From assembly GCF_000745015.1 (NCBI RefSeq), contig NZ_JQNA01000001.1:310001-374000 (forward strand): a DNA stretch of 64,000 nt, in the 5' to 3' direction. Positions 56,074-64,000 of this stretch are shown here, piece after piece; within the stretch, counting starts at the first letter, position 1; every line of letters starts with the position of its first letter. Origin of the DNA: Burkholderia sp. 9120. Its GTDB lineage: Bacteria > Pseudomonadota > Gammaproteobacteria > Burkholderiales > Burkholderiaceae. The notes under the pieces are model-generated. The model was not told the origin of the DNA and did not search any database. It worked only from the letters and a program-made list of their open reading frames with translations. A program made the position numbers and the translations under genes.

Positions 56074-56859
56074 CTACGCGCGACCGCGCTGCTGCCGGCA
56101 TTGCTCGAACACGCAAACCGCCGCCGCAGCCGCCACATTGAGCGACTCCATGCCGCCCGGCTGGGGAATCGTCACTCGCAACGACACCGCGTCGCGCCAG
56201 ATCTGCGACACGCCCGCCCCTTCGTTGCCGAACACCCACGCGAGCGGTCCGCTCAGATCGCAGTCGTAGATCGCTTCGGCGCCGTGCGAATCCGTAATCA
56301 CGATCGGCACCGCGATGCGCTCGATCAGTGACTGCGCTTCGACGTCCTCGTGAATCTGCAGCAGGAAGTGCGCGCCCATGCCCGAGCGCAAGACTTTCGA
56401 CGACCACGCGTACGCCGTGCCCGGCGCGCAGAACACCTGCTGAATGCCGGCCGCCGCCGCGCTGCGCAGAATCGAGCCGACGTTGCCGGCGTCCTGCACG
56501 CCGTCGAGCACGAGACAGGTCTGCGCGACCGTGTCGGGCAGCGGCGGATCGAGCTTGTCGACCAGCAGCAGAATCCCCACACCATGCACGACGTTCGACA
56601 ACTGCCCGAACAACGCATCCGGCAGCGTCACGACGCGATGATCTTCGACACGCGCGACGATCGCGCGCGCTTCGTCGTGAGTCAGCGCGCCGTCGGTGAC
56701 GATACACATTTCCGGCTGCCCGGCGACGTCGAGAAACGCGCTCGCGAGATGGAACCCTTCGAGCAACGCCTGGCCGCCGCGACGCTGTTGATGCGTCGAG
56801 CCGGCCAATGCCTTGAGACGTTTATAGAGCGGATTGTCCCGCGAGGTGATGGCTTTCAC
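56074..56859 (-). CDS. TrmH/SpoU-family RNA 2'-O-methyltransferase
   Basis: 261 residues from the GTG at 56859 (VKAITSRDNPLYKRLKALAG), chosen by family similarity, although no good ribosome site precedes it; a longer start at 56931 is possible. It has an N-terminal substrate-binding region and the SpoU knot motifs VLDGVQDAGNVGSILRSAAA, WVFGNEGAGVS and MESLNVAAAAAVCVFE. The exact RNA target is unknown. Confidence 0.9.
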   Translation of the reverse strand: MKAITSRDNPLYKRLKALAGSTHQQRRGGQALLEGFHLASAFLDVAGQPEMCIVTDGALTHDEARAIVARVEDHRVVTLPDALFGQLSNVVHGVGILLLVDKLDPPLPDTVAQTCLVLDGVQDAGNVGSILRSAAAAGIQQVFCAPGTAYAWSSKVLRSGMGAHFLLQIHEDVEAQSLIERIAVPIVITDSHGAEAIYDCDLSGPLAWVFGNEGAGVSQIWRDAVSLRVTIPQPGGMESLNVAAAAAVCVFEQCRQQRGRA

Positions 56860-56937
56860 AGGCAGCGAAGACAGTGAGAATGAGGAAAGAATGAACGACG
56901 CGCGCTGTTGTACCGCGCGCGCGGCGCTCACTGAAAA

Positions 56938-57693
56938 TCAGATGCCGCTGCGTTCGCCGAAGGCGTCGTCGTCGAGCATGGCATTGGTCAACGTGACGGG
57001 CACGACGACGATTTCACCCGCCGGCAGACGCGTGGTCGTGCCGAAGCGCAGATGCGCTTCACGCACCGGCGCGAACGAACGCCGATGATGCTCGCACGGC
57101 CCATGTTCACGCAGCGCCGCGAGGTGTTGCGGCGTGCCGTAACCGGCATGGGCATTGAAACCGTACACCGGAAAGCGCTGATGCAATTCGAGCAGCATGC
57201 GGTCACGCGTGACCTTAGCGAGAATCGACGCAGCAGAAATGCTTTTGACGAGCGCGTCGCCGCCGATCACCGCCTCGCTGCGCACGCTCAGCGTCGGGCA
57301 GCGATTACCGTCGATTTTGACCAGCGTCGGCACGACGGCGAGACCTTCCACCGCGCGCTTCATTGCCAGCATGGTGGCGTGCAGGATATTCAGCGAATCG
57401 ATTTCTTCGACGCTCGCCGACGCGATGCAGTAAGCCAGCGCGCGATCGACAATCTTGTCGTACAGCTCGTCGCGCTTTTTCGCGGTGAGCACCTTCGAAT
57501 CGTCGAGGCCGCGAATCATCGGCTTCGACGGGTCGAAGATCACCGCCGCCGCGACCACCGGACCAGCAAGCGGACCGCGCCCGGCTTCGTCGACGCCGCA
57601 GACGATGTCGTCCGGCGTCTCGAAGTTCAGGCCGACCTGCTCCGCCGCGGCGCCTGCCACGGCCTTGCGACGAGGTGCGCGCGCACCGGTCAC
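56938..57693 (-). CDS. rnhB: Ribonuclease HII
   Basis: 251 residues from a GTG at 57693 that overlaps the lpxB stop by 4 bp. The [19 protein letters not shown] motif and the later [15 protein letters not shown] segment carry the acidic active site. It removes ribonucleotides from DNA. The C-terminus is about 50 residues longer than in E. coli. Confidence 0.97.
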   Translation of the reverse strand: MTGARAPRRKAVAGAAAEQVGLNFETPDDIVCGVDEAGRGPLAGPVVAAAVIFDPSKPMIRGLDDSKVLTAKKRDELYDKIVDRALAYCIASASVEEIDSLNILHATMLAMKRAVEGLAVVPTLVKIDGNRCPTLSVRSEAVIGGDALVKSISAASILAKVTRDRMLLELHQRFPVYGFNAHAGYGTPQHLAALREHGPCEHHRRSFAPVREAHLRFGTTTRLPAGEIVVVPVTLTNAMLDDDAFGERSGI

Positions 57694-58859
57694 GGCCGCG
57701 CCTTATGTTTTTCGACGACGCTCGCCACGACTTCCGCCGCACGCTGCGCAGTGTTCTGCTTCAGCACGTGATGCATCTCCGTGAAAATTTCCGTCAGCGT
57801 GCGCCGGTTGCCTTCGTCGCGCAACTGTTTCAGTGTGGCCTCGGCCAGCGCTTGCGGCGTGGCGAAATGCTGCAGGATTTCCGGCACGACGAAACGTCCC
57901 GCCAGAATGTTCGGCAGCCCCACGTACGGCAGATAGCCCTGGCGGCGCATGATCTGGCCGGTCAGCCAGGGCACCTTGTACGAGATCACCATCGGCTTTT
58001 TCAGCAGCGCGGCTTCCAGCGTCACGGTGCCGCTCTTCACGAGGATCGCGTCGGCCGCGGTCATGGCGAGTTGCGACTGGCCGTCGGTAATCGTCAACGC
58101 GAGACCCGGATGCGAGTCGACCAGCGGTCGCAGCATCTCGCGCAATACCGGCGTGGCCGCCGGCATCACGAAGCGCACGCTGGGCTCCTGGTGCTGCATC
58201 ATTTCCATCGCCGCGAAGAACGTCGGGCCGATCAGATCGATCTCCGAGCGCCGGCTGCCCGGCAGCACCGCGATGATCGGACCGTCTTCCGCGAGACCAA
58301 GCGCGCGGCGTGCGCCGAGCGTGTCGGGCACGAGCGGAATCTCGTCGGCCAGCGGATGCCCCACGTACGACGCCGCGACGCCCGCTTTCTCCAGCAGCGC
58401 GGTTTCGAACGGGAACACGCACATCATGTGGTCGACCGCCTTGGCGATCTTCTTGATGCGCCCGCCACGCCATGCCCAGATGGACGGACACACGAAGTGA
58501 ACCGTCGGAATGCCGGCGTCGCGCAGCGCGTGCTCGAGCCCGAAGTTGAAATCGGGTGCATCCACACCGACGAACACCGACGGCGGCTCCGCCAGCAGTT
58601 GGCGCTTCAGTTCGTTACGGACGGCGAGAATGCTGGGAATATGCCGCAGTGCTTCGACATAGCCGCGCACCGTCAGCTTGTCCATCGGCCAGTGGGCGTC
58701 GAAACCCGTGGCGATCATGCGCGGGCCGCCGATTCCGTAGTACTGGGTGCCGGTGGGTAGACGGCTCGCGAGACCGTCGAGCAGCGACGCCGCGAGCAGA
58801 TCGCCGGACGGTTCGCCGGCCACCATCGCGACGCGCAGCGGATTGGGTTGCAATGCCAT
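57690..58859 (-). CDS. lpxB: Lipid A disaccharide synthase
   Basis: 389 residues. [18 protein letters not shown] at the start and the [18 protein letters not shown] motif are typical. It joins UDP-diacylglucosamine and lipid X. It lies 3 bp after lpxA and overlaps rnhB. Confidence 0.98.
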   Translation of the reverse strand: MALQPNPLRVAMVAGEPSGDLLAASLLDGLASRLPTGTQYYGIGGPRMIATGFDAHWPMDKLTVRGYVEALRHIPSILAVRNELKRQLLAEPPSVFVGVDAPDFNFGLEHALRDAGIPTVHFVCPSIWAWRGGRIKKIAKAVDHMMCVFPFETALLEKAGVAASYVGHPLADEIPLVPDTLGARRALGLAEDGPIIAVLPGSRRSEIDLIGPTFFAAMEMMQHQEPSVRFVMPAATPVLREMLRPLVDSHPGLALTITDGQSQLAMTAADAILVKSGTVTLEAALLKKPMVISYKVPWLTGQIMRRQGYLPYVGLPNILAGRFVVPEILQHFATPQALAEATLKQLRDEGNRRTLTEIFTEMHHVLKQNTAQRAAEVVASVVEKHKARP

Positions 58860-58862
58860 CGG

Positions 58863-59651
58863 TTAGCGGATGATGCCGCGTTGCGACATTTCGATGAACG
58901 CGAGCAACGTCTGCACCGGTTCGTCGCCGTCGCCACCCGCGGATGCCAGTTCGCGTAACTGCACCTTCGCTTCTTCAAGCGACAGGCCGTTTTTGTACAG
59001 CAGGCGATAGGCCGAGCGCAGCGCCGAAATCGCGTCCGGCGAGAAGCCGCGGCGGCGCAGCCCTTCGACGTTGATGCCGTGCGGCTCCGCCTTGTTGCCC
59101 GCGGCGATCACGAACGGCGGAATGTCCTGCACCAACGCCGACGCACCGCCCAGCATGGAGTGCGCGCCGATGCGCACGAACTGATGCACGCCCGACATGC
59201 CGCCGACGATCGCGTGGTCGCCGATCGTCACGTGGCCGGCCATCTGCGCGTTGCTCGACAGAATGACGTTATTGCCGACGTGGCAGTCGTGCCCGATATG
59301 CACGTAAGCCATGATCCAGTTGTCGTCGCCGAGCGTGGTGACGCCCGCGTCCTGCACCGTGCCGGTGTGGATCGTGGTGAATTCGCGGATCGTGTTGCGG
59401 TTGCCGATCACGAGCCGGGTCGGCTCGTCTTTGTACTTCATGTCCTGCGGACGGCCGCCGACCGATGCGTAGTGGCCGACCCGGTTGTCTTCGCCGAGCG
59501 TGGTGTGACCTTCGATCACGCTATGCGAGCCGACCGTGCTCCGTGCGCCGATCGTCACATGTGCGCCGATCACGGCATACGGTCCGATTTCGACGGACTC
59601 GTCGACTTGTGCGCCCGGTTCGACGATCGCAGTGGGATGAATCCTGCTCAT
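58863..59651 (-). CDS. lpxA: UDP-N-acetylglucosamine acyltransferase
   Basis: 262 residues from the ATG at 59651 (GAGGA upstream). It has hexapeptide repeats of a left-handed beta helix and the catalytic His in [13 protein letters not shown]. First step of lipid A synthesis. Starts 93 bp after fabZ. Confidence 0.98.
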   Translation of the reverse strand: MSRIHPTAIVEPGAQVDESVEIGPYAVIGAHVTIGARSTVGSHSVIEGHTTLGEDNRVGHYASVGGRPQDMKYKDEPTRLVIGNRNTIREFTTIHTGTVQDAGVTTLGDDNWIMAYVHIGHDCHVGNNVILSSNAQMAGHVTIGDHAIVGGMSGVHQFVRIGAHSMLGGASALVQDIPPFVIAAGNKAEPHGINVEGLRRRGFSPDAISALRSAYRLLYKNGLSLEEAKVQLRELASAGGDGDEPVQTLLAFIEMSQRGIIR

Positions 59652-59744
59652 GCGTCCTCGCTTCTGATTCTGTTGCGTTGTCTGGATGGGCCCGGGCGAC
59701 GCCGGCCGCGCCGGCATCGAGCCACGGGCTAACCGGACGCTGAC

Positions 59745-60209
59745 TTAAGCGTCCTTGTCCGTGTGCCGCACCGCGCACATCAGGTCGGCTTCTGCCGCCA
59801 CGACGCCATCCACTTCGGCGCGCGCCTTGAACTTCCAGATGCCGCGCATATGACGCTCGAACGTGCAATTCAGGATCAACTGATCGCCCGGCTCCACCAC
59901 GCGCTTGAAGCGCGCATTGTCGATACCGACGAACAGGTACAGCGTGTTCGACGGATCGCTCGGCTCTTCCGAAAACGTCAGCAGCGCCGCGGTTTGCGCG
60001 AGCGCTTCGAGGATCAGCACGCCGGGCATGACCGGACGGGTCGGGAAATGCCCCTGGAAGTACGGCTCGTTGATCGACACGTTCTTCAACGCTTTGATGC
60101 GCTTGTGCGGCTCAAGTTCGAGCACCCGGTCGACCAGCAGGATCGGGTAACGATGTGGCAGCAGCGTGAGAATCTTATGAATGTCGAGATTGATTTTTTC
60201 GGTGCTCAT
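59745..60209 (-). CDS. fabZ: 3-hydroxyacyl-ACP dehydratase
   Basis: 154 residues from the ATG at 60209. The catalytic motif [16 protein letters not shown] and the [20 protein letters not shown] helix are complete. Hot-dog fold enzyme of fatty acid synthesis, in the usual lpxD-fabZ-lpxA order. Confidence 0.98.
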   Translation of the reverse strand: MSTEKINLDIHKILTLLPHRYPILLVDRVLELEPHKRIKALKNVSINEPYFQGHFPTRPVMPGVLILEALAQTAALLTFSEEPSDPSNTLYLFVGIDNARFKRVVEPGDQLILNCTFERHMRGIWKFKARAEVDGVVAAEADLMCAVRHTDKDA

Positions 60210-60404
60210 GGTGTTTCTGCTCACGCATTGACTGCGCGATGATGACTGCGAATGCTGGTGCAGGTGGGTTAGTAACGCGTGCTGCCGGCGCTCGCCCTGA
60301 CCCGGCGGCCGTGCCACCCGGTCACGGCAACCGACGTTGCTTCTGATGCTAGCCCGCCATTTTACGCGGTGCCGGCAAGCCGCCCGGCGAATTACTTCGC
60401 GAGC

Positions 60405-61553
60405 TCAGGCTTGCTCGTCTGCGGAATTGCTAGCTGCCGGGTTATCCGTTGCGTTCGACAGGTTCGACGATGCGCTTGCCTCGGCAGCCGCCGGCTTGTC
60501 GCCCGCGGCGTTCTCGAGCGCCTTGATACGGTCGCGCAGTTTGCCGATATTGCGCAGCAACGCCGCGCTCTTGTTCCAGTCGGCGTGATTCACGGCCGGG
60601 AACGCGCTGGTGTACATGCCGGGCTTCGACAACGACTTCGATACACCGGACTGCGCCGTGACAATCACGTAGTCGGCGAGCGTCACATGGCCGGCAATGC
60701 CGACCGCGCCGCCGATCATGCAATGGCGGCCAATCGTCGTGCTGCCCGCAATGCCCGCACAACCGGCGATCACCGTGTACGCGCCGACCTTGCAGTTATG
60801 GCCGATCTGCACGAGGTTGTCGATCTTCACGCACTCTTCGATGATCGTGTCGGCCATCGCGCCACGGTCGATCGTGGTGTTCGCACCGATCTCGACGTCG
60901 TTCGCGATCGACACACCGCCGACCTGCGGAATCTTCACCCAGCTACCGGTACGCGCGTCGCCTTCGCCGACGAAATCCGACGCGAAGCCGAAACCGTCCG
61001 AGCCGATCACCGCGCCCGCATGCACGATCACGCGCTCGCCGAGCTTGCAGCCGTGGTACACCGCCACATTCGGGTACAGATGCGAACCGGCGCCGATCCG
61101 TGTGCCGCGGCCGATCACCACGTTGGCGCCGAGCCGCACGTTTTCGCCAATCACCGCACCGGCTTCCACCGTGACATGCGGGCCGATCACCGCGCTCGCG
61201 GCAATCTGCGCGGACGGGTCGATCGTGGCGCTCGGATGCACACCCGGCGCAACCTTGGGCGCGGCGAGGTCGATGAAGGTCTGCGCGACGCGCGCGAAGT
61301 AAGCGTACGGATTCGGCGTGACGATGAAGTTACGGCTTTCGCTCGGAGCCAGTTTGGCGAGATCGGCGGCATTGATCAACACCGCGCCCGCGCGGGTCGT
61401 TTCGACCTGCGACAGGTACTTCGGATTGGCGAGGAACGCCAGTTGGTCCGGACCTGCCTGGTCGAGCGGCGCAAGACTGCCGACGCGCTGCGAACCGTTT
61501 CCGACTACTTCACCGCCGAACCGTTGGACGATGTCCTCAAGCGTAAATGCCAT
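60405..61553 (-). CDS. lpxD: UDP-3-O-acyl-glucosamine N-acyltransferase
   Basis: 382 residues. An N-terminal uridine-binding domain precedes hexapeptide repeats (130-310), with the catalytic His in [14 protein letters not shown]. An extra Ala/Ser-rich C-terminal tail of about 30 residues is common in Burkholderia. Third step of lipid A synthesis. Confidence 0.97.
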   Translation of the reverse strand: MAFTLEDIVQRFGGEVVGNGSQRVGSLAPLDQAGPDQLAFLANPKYLSQVETTRAGAVLINAADLAKLAPSESRNFIVTPNPYAYFARVAQTFIDLAAPKVAPGVHPSATIDPSAQIAASAVIGPHVTVEAGAVIGENVRLGANVVIGRGTRIGAGSHLYPNVAVYHGCKLGERVIVHAGAVIGSDGFGFASDFVGEGDARTGSWVKIPQVGGVSIANDVEIGANTTIDRGAMADTIIEECVKIDNLVQIGHNCKVGAYTVIAGCAGIAGSTTIGRHCMIGGAVGIAGHVTLADYVIVTAQSGVSKSLSKPGMYTSAFPAVNHADWNKSAALLRNIGKLRDRIKALENAAGDKPAAAEASASSNLSNATDNPAASNSADEQA

Positions 61554-61677
61554 GCCTATCCAGTCTCCTGCAGTTCAGTCCAACTTGTCAGTTCTACGTC
61601 TTTGCCGCCACCGGGCAATGATCGTGGGCGGCGTAGGAGCCACCCACTCGCGAGCCAACGCCCGGCGCTTGCGCCGT

Positions 61678-62205
61678 TCAGTTACCCGACGCGGCCAGGG
61701 CCTTGAGCACCTGGTCCGTGATATCGATGCGCGGGCTCACATACACCGCTTCCTGAACGATCAGGTCGTAGTGCTGCTGCTCGGCGATCTGCTTGATCAC
61801 CTTGTTCGCGCGGTCCAACACCGCCGCCAGTTCTTCGTTACGGCGCTGGTTCAGATCTTCGCGAAACTCGCGTTGCTTGCGCTGGAAGTCCGTGTCCAGT
61901 TGCGACAGATCGCGCTGTTTCTGCGCGCGATCGGCCACCGACATCGACGCACCGTTCTTGTCGAGCGAATCGGACAGGGTCTTCAGCTTCTGCGCCATGT
62001 CCGCGAGATCCTTGTCGCGCTTGGCGAACTCGGCTTCGAGCTTGACCTGCGCGGCCTTCGCGGCCGCGGATTCCCGCAGGATCCGATCAGAATTCACCGC
62101 GGCGATCCGGGCTTCCTGCGCGTGCGCTACCCCGACACCCAAGGTCATTGCCAGCGCCAGCGCGCATGCCACACGTTTCGAAAACATACCGGTTAGCAAA
62201 GTCAT
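61678..62205 (-). CDS. skp: Skp/OmpH periplasmic chaperone
   Basis: 175 residues if the ATG at 62205 is used; the ATG at 62187 is an alternative. The signal peptide ends AHAQ; the mature part is a long alpha-helical hairpin (SAAAKAAQVKLEAEFAKRDK). It carries unfolded outer-membrane proteins to BamA. 98 bp after bamA. Confidence 0.93.
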   Translation of the reverse strand: MTLLTGMFSKRVACALALAMTLGVGVAHAQEARIAAVNSDRILRESAAAKAAQVKLEAEFAKRDKDLADMAQKLKTLSDSLDKNGASMSVADRAQKQRDLSQLDTDFQRKQREFREDLNQRRNEELAAVLDRANKVIKQIAEQQHYDLIVQEAVYVSPRIDITDQVLKALAASGN

Positions 62206-62303
62206 CCTCTCGATTCTGTAATTAGGCCAGCCGCCCGCCGCCGGGGTCGGCCGCTGCCGATAATTCGCAGCGGCAACACCCGTGGTGGGATCGCGCCGCC
62301 CGA

Positions 62304-64000
62304 TCAGAATGCCGTCCCGATCTGGAACTGGAATTTCTGATACTGGTCGCCGGTGTGCTTCACGAGCGGGAAGCCCAAGCTGAGCTTGAGCGGCCCGATC
62401 GGCGAAATCCACGCGAGACCGACACCGTAGCCGTAACGCAGACCGTTTGCGCCAGTCGAATTGGCTGCGGCGCTCGCGTCGGCCCAGACGTTACCCGCAT
62501 CGAGGAACGTGAAGACCCGCAGCGTGCGGTCGTAGCCCGTACCCGGCAGCGGGAACGTCAATTCGATATTGCCGACCAGCAGCTTCGAACCGCCGATCGG
62601 GTCGCCCGTGGTCTTGTCGCGCGGACCCAGCGAGCTCGGCTCGAAGCCCCGCACCGAGCCGATACCGCCAGCGTAGTAGTTCTTGAAAATCGGGTACGGC
62701 TTGCCGCTGAGGCCGTTACCGTAACCGCCCTGGAAGTTGAAGCCCAGCACGAAGCCGCGCGCAAACGAATAATAGTACTGCGCGTTGATGTCGGCCTTGT
62801 AGTACTGGGTGCCGCCGATCGGCGTGCCGTATTCGGCATTGGCCTGCGTGAAGTAACCGCGGCTCGGCACGAGCGCGCTGTCACGCGCGTCGCGCGACCA
62901 GCCCACCGTAATCGGCACGTTGTTCGAAACACGGCCGAAGTCCTGCACGTACTGCTTGTACGAAGCCGGCGTGTTCGCGTCGATGTCCAGCTGGTTCTGC
63001 TCGAGACCCGCGCCGAAGTAGACCGTGTCCACTTCCGAGAACGGGATACCGAATTTCAGGTCGCCACCCACGGTCACGATCTTGAAGCTCGAGTCCGTCG
63101 AGTAGTACAGCGGCTGGTACGTACGGTAGTAGACGTCGGTAATGCGCTTGATGCCGTCGACCGTGAAGTACGGGTCGACCTGCGTGACCGTCAGCGTACG
63201 GTAGGTCTTCGCGGTATTCACGTTCACCGACAGACTCGTGCCCGAACCGAACACGTTGTCTTGCGACACACCCGCCGACAACACCACCTTGTCGGTCGAC
63301 GAGAAACCCGCACCCAGGGTGATCGCGCCGGTCGGCTTTTCGGCCACCTTGACGTCGACGTCGACCTGGTCGGGCGTGCCTTCGACCGGCACCGTGGTGA
63401 CGTCCACGTCCGTGAAGTAGCCGAGACGGTTGATCCGGTCTTTCGACAGCGCGAGGCGGTTCGAGTCGAACCACGAGCTTTCGAGCTGGCGCATTTCGCG
63501 GCGCACCACTTCGTCGCGGGTACGCGTGTTGCCGACCACGTTGATGCGGCGCACGTAGACGCGGCGGCTCGGATCCACTTGCAGCGTCAGGTCGACCTTG
63601 TGGTTGGCCTGATCGATCTGCGGCTGCGCGTTGACGGTTGCGAACGCATAGCCGTATTCGCCGAGCTTGTCGACGATAGCCTTGGTGGTGGCTTGCAGCT
63701 TTTCAGCCGAGAAGCGGTCACCCGGTTTGATCTTGATCAGCTTGGCCAGCTCCGGCTCGCGGTCGAGCAGGTTACCGGCGAGCTTGATGCTCGAAATCGA
63801 GTACGGCTCGCCTTCATGCAGCGTGACCGTCAGATACATGTCCTTCTTGTCCGGCGAGATCGACACCTGCGTGGAGTCGATGCTGAACTCGAGGTAACCG
63901 CGATTCAGGTAATACGAGCGGACGTTTTCGAGGTCGCCGGTGAGCTTGTCTTTCGCGTATAGGTCGTTCTTCGTGTACCACGAGAACCAGTTCGGCGTGG
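62304..64000 (-). CDS. bamA: BamA outer-membrane assembly factor, C-terminal part (cut by window edge)
   Basis: The frame is open to the window end, with POTRA-type sequence ([20 protein letters not shown]) before the first internal start. POTRA repeats lie at the N-terminal side. The beta-barrel ends with the [13 protein letters not shown] loop (VRGF-type motif) and a terminal Phe. It inserts barrel proteins into the outer membrane. The 5' end is missing. Confidence 0.97.
   Translation of the reverse strand, partial: TPNWFSWYTKNDLYAKDKLTGDLENVRSYYLNRGYLEFSIDSTQVSISPDKKDMYLTVTLHEGEPYSISSIKLAGNLLDREPELAKLIKIKPGDRFSAEKLQATTKAIVDKLGEYGYAFATVNAQPQIDQANHKVDLTLQVDPSRRVYVRRINVVGNTRTRDEVVRREMRQLESSWFDSNRLALSKDRINRLGYFTDVDVTTVPVEGTPDQVDVDVKVAEKPTGAITLGAGFSSTDKVVLSAGVSQDNVFGSGTSLSVNVNTAKTYRTLTVTQVDPYFTVDGIKRITDVYYRTYQPLYYSTDSSFKIVTVGGDLKFGIPFSEVDTVYFGAGLEQNQLDIDANTPASYKQYVQDFGRVSNNVPITVGWSRDARDSALVPSRGYFTQANAEYGTPIGGTQYYKADINAQYYYSFARGFVLGFNFQGGYGNGLSGKPYPIFKNYYAGGIGSVRGFEPSSLGPRDKTTGDPIGGSKLLVGNIELTFPLPGTGYDRTLRVFTFLDAGNVWADASAAANSTGANGLRYGYGVGLAWISPIGPLKLSLGFPLVKHTGDQYQKFQFQIGTAF

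Overview
The window is a high-GC stretch of a Burkholderiales chromosome, most likely Paraburkholderia or Burkholderia. The evidence is the order and sequence of the housekeeping genes on the right (guaB, guaA, smpB, ratA, ppsA, ppsR, rnhB, lpxB, lpxA, fabZ, lpxD, skp, bamA) and the Burkholderia-type stress genes on the left. It has three parts. (1) Bases 1-15,970 hold a stress and acid-tolerance cluster: a truncated Nramp-like metal transporter; an apparent gadB-gadC-cbpA-cbpM operon (glutamate decarboxylase, glutamate/GABA antiporter, J-domain co-chaperone and its modulator); a universal stress protein; an acetate uptake protein next to acetyl-CoA synthetase; a CBS-pair protein; a DUF1488 protein; a HicB-like protein; several very small ORFs; and an HU gene broken by a frameshift. 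A nearly identical 23-bp palindromic element lies upstream of both gadB and acs. (2) Bases 16,004-43,653 look like an integrative and conjugative element (ICE). At the left is a decayed IS5-family copy with intact ends. Next comes a minus-strand transfer operon about 18 kb long that reads parA, trbM-like, virB1, B2, B3, B4, B6, B5, B7, B8, B9, B10, B11, virD4/traG, primase, an LPD7 protein, mobC-like and a MOBP relaxase. An AlpA-type regulator and two small genes lie upstream of it. The cargo follows: a tRNA 2-selenouridine synthase (mnmH/selU) facing a four-gene minus-strand operon of a double zinc-ribbon protein, an 85-aa unknown, a LuxR-type regulator with a quorum-sensor domain, and an AlkB-like membrane diiron oxygenase/desaturase. 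A tyrosine recombinase closes the element 222 bp from the 3' end of guaA, a recognised island insertion site. (3) Bases 43,654-64,000 are conserved chromosome: purine synthesis (guaA, guaB), a DMT transporter, rnfH/ratA/smpB, an SPFH/NfeD pair, ppsA with its regulator ppsR, an rRNA-type methyltransferase, and the outer-membrane/lipid A block ending in bamA, which runs off the window. The distal attachment site of the element was not found, so it is open whether the left stress cluster is cargo of a larger guaA island or older chromosome. The most novel content is the LuxR/AlkB-like/zinc-ribbon/mnmH cargo and the repeated palindrome of the stress cluster.
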